Translations under genes and position numbers: made by a program
Assembly (NCBI GenBank): GCA_934446285.1
Contig: CAKSEI010000068.1
Span: 1-7,591 of the forward strand
Length of the DNA: 7,591 bases
Direction of reading: 5' to 3'
From: an uncultured Eubacteriales bacterium
GTDB lineage: Bacteria > Bacillota > Clostridia > Oscillospirales > CAG-272
Notes under the pieces: model-generated
The model's input: the letters and a program-made list of their open reading frames with translations, nothing else
Database searches by the model: none
What the model was told of the DNA's origin: nothing
Shown: one piece after another, positions 1-5,456 of the stretch
Position numbering within the stretch: position 1 is the first letter of the stretch
Layout of the letters: each line of letters begins with the position of its first letter

Positions 1-1072
1 GCTCTCCTTTGCTGTCCTCTATCTCGTTTTCGGCAGTCAGCATATAGCGCAGCCTTGAGACGTAATATTCGCACTCAAAACGCAGTCGGTCCAGTGACAT
101 AAAAACATCGGAGATATCGCCGCTTACATCAAACACAGCAGAATACAAAACCGTAAATCCGCCTATTGTTATAAAACCCGACAGGGTTCTCCAACCTATG
201 TAAAAGAGCAGCACGATTTGCAGCGCTACATTGTTAACTATATAAACAATGTATTTGAGCCGCCAATATCTGCGATTGGTGCTTTTGAAAAGGCGATATT
301 TCTGCACAAACATGTCATCGAGCTTTCTCATCAGGAATTTATAAATCCCATAGGTTCTGACCTCGCTCGCATATTGCTTGTAATGCGCTACCTTTTTTAT
401 GTACTCGGTTTCGCGGCTCAGAGTAGTTTCAGCATCATACTTCTTCATCATAAGCTTATCGGAGAAGTATTGGTCCGCAACATTTGCAGCAACCATCACC
501 GCAATTATAAAGATTACGAATATATCAAGCGTAATGATAACAGACAAAATCGCTATCAGATTCAAAGCGCTCTGAACAGCGGAAAAAAGGTAGTTCAGAA
601 TGTCAAGAGCCTTTGTATCGGCTTGACGAACGGTCTTTGTATACGTGTCGTAAAAAGACCAATCCTCATACTTTGCAAGATCCTGCTTCATTGCACGGTT
701 TATGAATATCCTGCTGAGTTCGTTTTTGATTTTACATTCCCTCTCGGGAATGAAAACATCATTTATATAATGTTTGGCTGTATATCCCGCAAACAATATT
801 AGCGTTATGATAACAACCAGCACAAAGTAATCAGCAATGACCTCCTTCCTCTCGCTTGCGGAATACTCGGTAATAAAATCTATAATCCACTTAAGATATA
901 ACGTCCCTATGTATGTCTGCACGGCGACTATAATCGATGCCAAAACTTTCAGCGGGATGATAAACTTATCGCATCGGTAAACATATTTAAGCATGAACGG
1001 AACGCAGGTAAAGACGCTCCTAGCCTTTTTATCCGCTCTTTTTTGGGCTTTTTTATCAGTATTTACAGACAT
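1..1072 (-). CDS. ABC exporter, transmembrane domain (3' end outside window)
   Basis: The frame is open from ATG at 1072 to the window edge (357 codons), so only the N-terminal membrane part is seen; Walker and signature motifs would lie beyond the edge. A Lys/Arg-rich N-terminus is followed by hydrophobic segments near residues 38-58, 82-104, 165-182, 184-200, 273-295 and 300-318, the six-helix layout of a type I ABC exporter. Between helices, a stretch around residues 131-150 containing KYEDWSFYD resembles the intracellular coupling region of this family. The sixth segment, near GFITIGGFTVLY, has the usual glycine pattern. The start is supported by GGAGG nine bases upstream, and it lies one base after the stop of the SPASM remnant, so the two were probably translationally coupled. 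Its place in a Cys-rich peptide locus suggests export of that peptide. Whether the ATP-binding domain is fused downstream cannot be seen. Confidence 0.8.
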   Translation of the reverse strand, partial: MSVNTDKKAQKRADKKARSVFTCVPFMLKYVYRCDKFIIPLKVLASIIVAVQTYIGTLYLKWIIDFITEYSASERKEVIADYFVLVVIITLILFAGYTAKHYINDVFIPERECKIKNELSRIFINRAMKQDLAKYEDWSFYDTYTKTVRQADTKALDILNYLFSAVQSALNLIAILSVIITLDIFVIFIIAVMVAANVADQYFSDKLMMKKYDAETTLSRETEYIKKVAHYKQYASEVRTYGIYKFLMRKLDDMFVQKYRLFKSTNRRYWRLKYIVYIVNNVALQIVLLFYIGWRTLSGFITIGGFTVLYSAVFDVSGDISDVFMSLDRLRFECEYYVSRLRYMLTAENEIEDSKGE

Positions 1073-1073
1073 T

Positions 1074-1403
1074 TTATCTTACCTCCGATTGCTCAGGTTT
1101 TTTCTTCCGTTTGTATTTATTCAGGATCAGTTCCGTCATAAGCGGAAAATCTTCGCCGCACGCCGGCTCTTTATCTGTCACACAATTTCTCGGACATCTT
1201 TGCGCATAGCATATCGGAAGAAAAACGCACTTTCTCAGCTTACCGTCGCTGCCCAACGTGAAGTGATACGGACATCCCGCATAGCAAACCCGACCGAAAG
1301 GATTAAAGAAATCATAGTTCATCTTCGGAGAAATGCCGTATTCAAGTGCCTGCTCCATAAGCGCAAGAGTGGTATACGGTTCTATAGCCGAATCTACGGT
1401 CCT
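1074..1403 (-). pseudogene. Radical SAM/SPASM peptide maturase remnant (C-terminal part only)
   Basis: The open frame runs from just after a stop at 1404-1406 to TAA at 1074-1076. From the ATG at 1356-1358 it encodes 94 residues, with cysteines at 25, 29, 44, 50, 55, 59 and 67. C25-x13-G-x4-C44 fits the first half of a SPASM domain, which binds auxiliary iron-sulfur clusters. C44-x5-C50-x4-C55-x3-C59 with C67 resembles the second half, near LPICYAQRCPRNC. In family members I recall, about 40-50 residues separate these halves; here they are fused, as if by an in-frame deletion. The radical SAM core with its CxxxCxxC motif is absent, and no Shine-Dalgarno precedes any candidate start. The coding character extends upstream of the ATG (IEPYTTLALMEQAL), another sign of 5' truncation. 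I call it a decayed maturase of the Cys-rich-peptide (CcpM-like) kind; that family name is from memory. A functional short SPASM protein is less likely. Confidence 0.65.
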
Positions 1404-1469
1404 TTACTGCCGCAATAATGAAAATGACATTTTTATAAAAGGACAATGCGGACACTATGGATAATGCAA

Positions 1470-1583
1470 TTAGCTATCGCAATTGTTTTGACAACCGCAC
1501 CGTGTTTGACAACCGCAATTTGTATCACATTTGCAGTCTGACCTTGATGCTCTCAAATATTCACTGTCGCTCACAAAAAACAT
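1470..1583 (-). CDS. Cys-rich peptide, probable RiPP precursor (37 aa)
   Basis: This short gene encodes 37 residues. The leader-like part, MFFVSDSEYLRASRSD, has no cysteine. The C-terminal core has seven cysteines at 17, 19, 23, 25, 29, 31 and 35 (CKCDTNCGCQTRCGCQNNC), a strict C-x-C-x3 repeat ending in Cys, then DS and TAA. AGGAGG at 1593-1598 lies nine bases before the ATG, and a TTGACA-N17-TAAAAT promoter is upstream, so it is probably expressed. Downstream on the same strand come a SPASM maturase fragment and an ABC exporter, the layout of Clostridia Cys-rich RiPP loci such as those with CLI_3235-like precursors and CcpM-like maturases (recalled, not searched). In such systems a radical SAM enzyme forms thioether crosslinks at cysteines. 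With the neighbouring maturase broken, the peptide may be unmodified or modified in trans. The alternating C-x-C pattern also resembles small copper metallothioneins, so metal binding is a real alternative. Confidence 0.75.
   Translation of the reverse strand: MFFVSDSEYLRASRSDCKCDTNCGCQTRCGCQNNCDS
1487..1517 (-). repeat. Direct 13-bp repeat in the peptide core, 18-bp period
   Basis: The 13-mer tttgacaaccgca occurs at 1487-1499 and again at 1505-1517. The 18-base offset equals six codons, so each unit encodes one C-G-C-Q block of the core. This is a tandem module visible at the DNA level as well as in the protein. Confidence 0.85.
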
Positions 1584-1719
1584 TACACAGCACCTCCTTT
1601 CATATCAAAAATGCGCCGGTAAAACATGTCGTGTCCGCAATGCCCTATATATAAATTGCCGCAGCATATCGTGCCCGACAAAATATTTCAAAAACCGTTC
1701 TGATTATCTTTACAATTTG

Positions 1720-1748
1720 ATTTTATCACAGTGAATTAACTCTGTCAA
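1720..1748 (-). promoter_or_regulatory. Promoter of the Cys-rich peptide locus
   Basis: Read on the minus strand, TTGACA (1743-1748) is followed by a 17-base spacer and TAAAAT (1720-1725), a near-consensus housekeeping promoter. Transcription would start near 1713, giving a leader of about 130 bases before the peptide start. The leader contains one arm of the inverted repeat (1631-1645). No other gene is seen between 1584 and 1838. Confidence 0.75.
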
Positions 1749-1838
1749 GCAAATAGTTACTCAAAACCCAAAATTCGGCAGGATGAACATTTTTACCGTG
1801 CGATTCGCAGCACTTTGCACAAATCCCGTCCGCACGAT

Positions 1839-1894
1839 AAAAAAAACGCGCGGGTTCAGGCGCCCGACTGCCCTCGGACACCTTCTCCCGCGCG
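1839..1894 (-). terminator. Rho-independent terminator of the GGDEF gene
   Basis: On the minus strand an outer 8-bp GC stem (cgcgcggg paired with cccgcgcg, 1887-1894 with 1847-1854) encloses an inner 9-bp stem with two G-U pairs (1875-1883 with 1858-1866) and an 8-base loop. Eight uridines follow (1839-1846). It lies about 35 bases past the GGDEF stop codon and separates that gene from the peptide locus. Confidence 0.85.
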
Positions 1895-1929
1895 GGGTAA
1901 TTATTCTGCTGTAAATAAATTTCGGTGCG

Positions 1930-3078
1930 CTAAATGCACTGTTTTTTCTTTGCCTGTTTTGCCGTGTACATTGCGTCATCGGCTTGGGAGATAAGCTCGC
2001 CCGCGCTCTCGGCGTCGCCCGGATAGTCCGAGCAGCCTATGCTCAGAGTGACGCGCCCGTACGCACCCGCGCACAGATTTCTGCGCGCTATGTATTCTTC
2101 TATCTCGCGGCGCACCGTATCGGTATTGCACTCGGAGGAGTGAATTTTTATAACGGCAAGCTCATCGCCGCTCATGCGGGCGCAATAGCCGCCCGTCTGC
2201 CTGCAGTATTCCTTTATGGTTTTCGCAAGCTCCTTTAAAATCCTGTCCCCCTCGCTGTGACCGAGTGTGTCATTTATCTGCTTGAAGCCGTCCACATCCA
2301 TGAAGAGAAAGCTCAGCTTTTCGCCCGCTCTCAGCGACCTCATCTTCTCATTGAGAGTGCTCATAAGCTCTCTGCGGTTGGGTAAAGACGTCAGCGGGTC
2401 GAGCGACACCATGCCTTCGAGGGAATTCACGTATATTATGAGCGCCGCAACGGACGCACCGGCGATAAGAAAGGGCGACTCCGGCACTATCAACTGTGCC
2501 GTTCCCGCCACCGATACCGCGGCGGCGCATATGATATTGGATAATACCTCGTCGTGCCGCCAAAAAGCCGTTTTCTTCACGCACGTCGAGAGGCTTCTTA
2601 TCACCGACGCGGCAAGATACGCATAGACGGTCACGGGCTGCAGAAAAAAGAATGCGCCCCTGTGATATTTATTTTTTCCGTCGAGCATAAAGATGCATCC
2701 GTCAAAGCAGGATATCACAAGCACGGCAAGCAGCAGGAAGAGCGGAAGCGCCTGAAAAAGTCTGCGATGCAGCCTCTTCTTCCTTTCCGCGCCCCTGTCT
2801 GTGCCCGACAAATCGGCATAAACATACCAAAAGTATGCGCCGACGGCGAATGCGGAAAAATACAATACTTCAATAATATATATCGCAGTGCGCGGGATAA
2901 ATTTGTAAAACCCATCCGCCGCATCAAGAATATTGACGGCGAGCAGGCAGGCAAGCACCGCGTCGAATACGCAGTCCTTTGTGCTGTAAAAATACCCGGA
3001 CAGGTGTCTCTTCACGCCTATGAGTATCAGGACGGCGGCACAAAGTAGATTCACATCGAAATAAAGCGGTACATCCAT
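1930..3078 (-). CDS. Seven-helix membrane GGDEF protein, putative diguanylate cyclase
   Basis: This 382-residue protein has about seven hydrophobic segments (near 8-22, 36-52, 65-90, 108-130, 143-162, 180-198 and 203-221) followed by a cytoplasmic GGDEF domain (about 225-380). GGDEF domains make cyclic di-GMP from two GTP. Preserved features are DPLTSLPNRR (227-236), FMDVDGFKQINDTLGHSEGD (259-278, with metal-binding D261) and the C-terminal ADDAMYTAKQ (366-375). The signature is SGDEL (303-307): the first glycine is serine and the final phenylalanine is leucine, while the central G-D-E is kept. The RxxD product-inhibition motif expected five residues before the signature is absent. Some SGDEF variants are reported active, so activity is plausible but unproven. 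The N-terminal helices probably sense a membrane or external signal; no known sensor family is recognised. GGGGG at 3088-3092 is the likely ribosome binding site, nine bases before the ATG. Confidence 0.85.
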   Translation of the reverse strand: MDVPLYFDVNLLCAAVLILIGVKRHLSGYFYSTKDCVFDAVLACLLAVNILDAADGFYKFIPRTAIYIIEVLYFSAFAVGAYFWYVYADLSGTDRGAERKKRLHRRLFQALPLFLLLAVLVISCFDGCIFMLDGKNKYHRGAFFFLQPVTVYAYLAASVIRSLSTCVKKTAFWRHDEVLSNIICAAAVSVAGTAQLIVPESPFLIAGASVAALIIYVNSLEGMVSLDPLTSLPNRRELMSTLNEKMRSLRAGEKLSFLFMDVDGFKQINDTLGHSEGDRILKELAKTIKEYCRQTGGYCARMSGDELAVIKIHSSECNTDTVRREIEEYIARRNLCAGAYGRVTLSIGCSDYPGDAESAGELISQADDAMYTAKQAKKKQCI

Positions 3079-3082
3079 CGCT

Positions 3083-3214
<132 letters not shown>

Positions 3215-3288
3215 TGTCAAGAGCTTTTCCTCATTTTTTTACAATAATTACCGATTTTTCGGGTAAAAGTACCAATCGTTCCTATAAT

Positions 3289-3317
3289 ATTTTATCATAA
3301 TACCCGACAAATGTCAA
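3289..3317 (-). promoter_or_regulatory. Proximal strong promoter of the GGDEF gene
   Basis: On the minus strand, TTGACA (3312-3317), a 17-base spacer and TAAAAT (3289-3294) form a near-consensus promoter. Transcription would begin near 3282 and run through the CAGA tract, giving a leader of about 200 bases. Confidence 0.7.
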
Positions 3318-3326
3318 GTTTAGGGA

Positions 3327-3356
3327 ATTATGGGACTTTACAAAAAAAGCTGTCAA
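3327..3356 (-). promoter_or_regulatory. Distal tandem promoter of the GGDEF gene
   Basis: TTGACA (3351-3356), an 18-base spacer and CATAAT (3327-3332) lie on the minus strand just upstream of the proximal promoter. A third TTGACA at 3215-3220 has only a weak -10 candidate (TACGCT, 3192-3197). Confidence 0.45.
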
Positions 3357-3410
3357 AAAGCGCAAATATGTGATAAAATAAAAATCGGAGAAATTTTTGA
3401 TTTTTCATAA

Positions 3411-3438
3411 GGAATTACCGCTCTCTCGGACGTATAAT
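3411..3438 (+). promoter_or_regulatory. Promoter of the ECF sigma operon, ECF-like and possibly autoregulated
   Basis: GGAAT at 3411-3415, a 15-base spacer and CGTA at 3431-3434 fit the GGAAC-N16-CGT pattern of ECF promoters. An exact TATAAT (3433-3438) overlaps the CGTA and could serve the housekeeping sigma factor, although no good -35 box sits 16-18 bases upstream of it. The ribosome binding site of the sigma gene follows about 30 bases later. Confidence 0.5.
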
Positions 3439-3479
3439 AGATGAACGGGTCGGACGCGACCCGAAACAGGAGGACTGAC

Positions 3480-4028
3480 ATGGATTACGGTGCCTGCAGC
3501 TACCGCCGTTTCCTTGACGGAGACGAAAAGGCCTTTGACGACATTATAAACGGGTACTTTCGCAGCCTTGTATTCTTTATCGACGGCTATGTGCACGACG
3601 TGCATACCGCCGAGGACATAGCGATAGACGTATTTTCCGAACTGCTCGCGCACGGCGGGAGATACAACTTCAAGGTGAGCTTAAAGACCTATCTTTTCAT
3701 GCTCGGGCGCAGCCGGGCGCTCGATTTTATCAGGCATAACAAAAAAATAATCTTTACCGACCTCTCGGAGGCGGATAAATGCGCGGACGAGGAGCAGCTT
3801 GAGGAGCAGATTCTGACGAGCGAGCGCAAGCGTGCGGTGCACTCCGCACTTGAGAGGCTGCCCCGGGATATGAGAGAAGTGCTTCACCTCATTTACTTTG
3901 AGGATATGACCTACTCCGAAGCGGCAAAGATTATGAAGAAAAGCCGAAAGCAAATCGACAATCTTTTATACCGCGCGAAAAAAGAACTGCGCACCTACAT
4001 AAACGAAGACGGAGATATAATAAAATGA
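3480..4028 (+). CDS. ECF-family RNA polymerase sigma factor
   Basis: The 182-residue length is typical of ECF sigma factors. Residues about 10-87 form the sigma region 2 fold: DGDEKAFDDIINGY, then AEDIAIDVFSELL and SRALDFIRH, the core-binding and -10 recognition part. Residues about 115-173 form region 4: LERLPRDMREVLHLIYFEDM, then the helix-turn-helix YSEAAKIMKKSRKQIDNLLYRAKKEL, which reads the -35 element. I chose ATG 3480 because AGGAGG ends seven bases before it. An in-frame ATG at 3441 lies at or before the predicted transcription start and lacks a ribosome binding site. The stop overlaps the start of the next gene as ATGA, so the pair is co-translated, as is usual for sigma/anti-sigma pairs. 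The stimulus is unknown. Confidence 0.92.
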   Translation: MDYGACSYRRFLDGDEKAFDDIINGYFRSLVFFIDGYVHDVHTAEDIAIDVFSELLAHGGRYNFKVSLKTYLFMLGRSRALDFIRHNKKIIFTDLSEADKCADEEQLEEQILTSERKRAVHSALERLPRDMREVLHLIYFEDMTYSEAAKIMKKSRKQIDNLLYRAKKELRTYINEDGDIIK

Positions 4029-4645
4029 GAGAGCTTAACGAATGCAAAGCGGAGATATTCCGACTCGGAGAAATAAAGCTGCGCGAGAGACGCAGGATGC
4101 GTCGGCGCGCCGTATACACGTGCGTGCCCGTGTGCGTTTTCGCCGTCGCCTTAACCTTTTTGGTCTCCCCTACTCTAAAGACAAGATCCGCAGGAGCAGA
4201 GCAGCCGACTCAGCCCCCCATGGACGCAGTTATCGATACGGGCGCAGAAGCCATACTTCCGACGGATAGCGGAAAAGATACGGACGGCGACACGAGCCTC
4301 ACGGACGGCGTCACAGTTAACGGCTGTCAGAGTATTGCCGCCGGGATTTATGTTCAGAAGATAAGCAATTCAAGAAGCATGACTCTGAGCAGCGAGGAAG
4401 AAAATTTTTTAATCGAAACGGTTAAAAATGCATTCAACTCAGATACTGTGACATATTATTCCGGAGCTTTCCTCGACCCGTCGGGATATAAAATAAGCTT
4501 TGCCGTAAATGGGCTTATCGGTTCATATATCCTTAACGGAAACGAGTTATACAACAGTCGGGGCAAGTATGTCACGCTCGACGATGAAACCGCCGAGCGC
4601 ATGAACGATATATTGAAGAAAATATATGAGTCAGAGGACGACTGA
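4025..4645 (+). CDS. Single-pass membrane protein, putative anti-sigma factor of the ECF sigma
   Basis: This 206-residue protein has a short, very basic cytoplasmic N-terminus (residues 1-28, with ECKAEIFRLGEIK then RERRRMRRR), one membrane helix (about 29-47), an acidic Thr/Asp-rich linker (about 55-95) and a C-terminal extracytoplasmic domain (about 98-203). The start overlaps the sigma stop (ATGA), and GGAG lies about ten bases upstream. Position and topology suggest it tethers or inhibits the sigma factor and senses an envelope signal. It lacks the HxxxCxxC motif of zinc-binding anti-sigma domains, and 28 residues is very short for a sigma-binding domain, so the role is inference from context. 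I recall similar EIF-R-x-x-E plus poly-Arg N-termini following ECF sigma genes in Clostridia, which would fit a family of such partners. The C-terminal domain is not recognised. Confidence 0.8.
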   Translation: MRELNECKAEIFRLGEIKLRERRRMRRRAVYTCVPVCVFAVALTFLVSPTLKTRSAGAEQPTQPPMDAVIDTGAEAILPTDSGKDTDGDTSLTDGVTVNGCQSIAAGIYVQKISNSRSMTLSSEEENFLIETVKNAFNSDTVTYYSGAFLDPSGYKISFAVNGLIGSYILNGNELYNSRGKYVTLDDETAERMNDILKKIYESEDD

Positions 4646-4649
4646 AACA

Positions 4650-4686
4650 AATGCCGCTCACGGACAATACGTGAGCGGCATTTTTT
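4650..4686 (+). terminator. Rho-independent terminator of the sigma operon
   Basis: A 13-bp perfect stem (4650-4662 with 4670-4682; aatgccgctcacg pairs with its complement), a 7-base loop and a run of six T (4681-4686) begin five bases after the stop codon. This closes the sigma operon. Confidence 0.92.
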
Positions 4687-4931
4687 CAAAGCACAACAAA
4701 AAAGAGGTATATATATAATAATAGGAAGAAAAAATATAGCCGCCTGTATTATCGCCCTTGTTTTGCCCGCTGACGTGCCGATTCCGCTCAAAAAAAATTA
4801 CGAAAAATACGACATAGCTGCCCTTGCCTACCGCATAAAGCGCACGAACGGAGGAAACAGATATCTGCTCTTTCCCGAGAATTACGAAAGCGGGAAATAT
4901 ACAGAGCATTCCTTATTCAAAAGCTTTTTGC

Positions 4932-4955
4932 GTCGCTTTTTCCCGAAAAAGCGAC
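4932..4955. repeat. Perfect 10-bp hairpin with CCCG loop
   Basis: The arm gtcgcttttt (4932-4941) pairs with aaaaagcgac (4946-4955) around cccg. No T run follows on either side, so it is not a standard terminator. It shares its TTTTTCCCGAAAA core with the hairpin at 4980-5011 and may act as a back-up stop or an RNA-stabilising structure for the cysK operon. Confidence 0.6.
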
Positions 4956-4971
4956 ATTTACTACATAATCC

Positions 4972-5011
4972 AAAAAGCTCGCGCAGCTTTTCGGGAAAAA
5001 AAAGCTGCGCG
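4972..5011 (-). terminator. Probable terminator of the metY-cysK-Rrf2 operon
   Basis: On the minus strand a perfect 12-bp stem (cgcgcagctttt, 5000-5011, with 4980-4991), an 8-base loop, three bases and a run of five T (4972-4976) begin about ten bases after the Rrf2 stop. The gap before the T run makes it less standard than the sigma terminator. Confidence 0.65.
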
Positions 5012-5020
5012 AACGATGAT

Positions 5021-5452
5021 TCAGATTATATATGAGTTCCAATCCCCTTTATTCTCCATAAGGTCGGCGATACTTAACGACGAGAAAAAATTCTTCGTCA
5101 TCTCGTAATAGTCGCGCCACATGGATATCGTGCGACATTCGCCGGATCGCGCACACGGCTCTGCGTCATCCGCAAGACAGGCGACGGGAGCAAGCCCGCC
5201 CTCCGCGAGGTCAAGCACCTCATATACGGTATATTCCTCGGGTCGGCGCGACAGACGATATCCTCCGCCCGTACCGTGAACTGCATCGACAAGTCCCGCT
5301 TTGGTGAGCACCGGCAATATTCTCTCGAGGTACTTGAGAGAAACCCCCTGCCGCTCCGCCACCTTTTTCATCGGGATGTACTTGTCTCCTCCGTTCTCCG
5401 CGAGGTCTATCATGACCCGTAAGGCGTATCTGCCCTTTGTCGATATCATCAT
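5021..5452 (-). CDS. Rrf2-family transcriptional regulator (CymR/IscR-like)
   Basis: The 143 residues match the usual Rrf2 length. The N-terminal winged helix (about 1-70) shows the family start STKGRYALRVMIDLA, a recognition region VSLKYLERILPVLTKAGLV and the wing GTGGGYRLS. Three cysteines (92, 100, 106; C-x7-C-x5-C) sit where IscR and NsrR bind an iron-sulfur cluster, though spaced slightly differently from E. coli IscR. The start is ATG ATG at 5447-5452, four bases after the cysK stop, with only a weak ribosome binding site, so translation probably depends on cysK. In Bacillus and Staphylococcus the Rrf2 protein CymR represses cysteine genes together with CysK. Placement behind metY and cysK suggests the same duty here, while the cysteines suggest redox or cluster sensing. 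Regulation of the operon by this protein is inferred; the operon promoter lies outside the window. Confidence 0.88.
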   Translation of the reverse strand: MMISTKGRYALRVMIDLAENGGDKYIPMKKVAERQGVSLKYLERILPVLTKAGLVDAVHGTGGGYRLSRRPEEYTVYEVLDLAEGGLAPVACLADDAEPCARSGECRTISMWRDYYEMTKNFFSSLSIADLMENKGDWNSYII

Positions 5453-5456
5453 TTTT

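Larger units (their letters stand above)
1441..1645. repeat. Imperfect inverted repeat flanking the Cys-rich peptide gene
   Basis: The arms are 1441-1455 (ggacaatgcggacac) and 1631-1645 (gtgtccgcaatgccc). They are complementary at 13 of 15 positions and enclose the whole peptide gene with its ribosome binding site. In the minus-strand transcript the arms could pair across the gene. They might also be the ends of a small mobile or miniature element, but I see no target duplication and similarity fades outside the core. Confidence 0.4.
4706..5035 (+). pseudogene. Coding-like frame without a usable start, possible gene remnant
   Basis: One plus-strand frame is open from before 4706 to TGA at 5033-5035, with codon choice like the neighbours up to about 4920. 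It reads as a signal-peptide-like start (GRKNIAACIIALVLPADVP) and a hydrophilic part (YDIAALAYRIKRTNGGNRYL, then LFPENYESGKY). There is no ATG. TTG at 4763 lies after the hydrophobic stretch and has no ribosome binding site; GAGGT at 4704-4708 precedes only ATA codons. The last third runs through the two hairpins and overlaps the Rrf2 stop, so it is unlikely to be original coding sequence. A small secreted or lipoprotein-like gene that lost its start and end is the best guess. I do not recognise a family with confidence. Confidence 0.3.

Noticed and set aside
218..802. Plus-strand ORF of 194 residues
   Set aside because: It is antisense to the ABC exporter membrane domain, whose minus-strand frame is open over the whole region, has a ribosome binding site and reads as a recognisable family.
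1457..1654. Plus-strand ORF of 65 residues over the Cys-rich peptide gene
   Set aside because: It has no ribosome binding site and no family features. The minus-strand peptide has a promoter, AGGAGG and a regular cysteine pattern.
3361..3385. Extended -10 (TGATAAAAT) on the plus strand as a second sigma-operon promoter
   Set aside because: No -35 box at suitable spacing is present and the region is AT-rich, so a chance match is likely. The ECF-like site nearer the gene is better.
3441..3479. Upstream ATG extending the sigma factor by 13 residues
   Set aside because: It lies at about the predicted transcription start, just after TATAAT, and lacks a ribosome binding site. AGGAGG before ATG 3480 decides the start.
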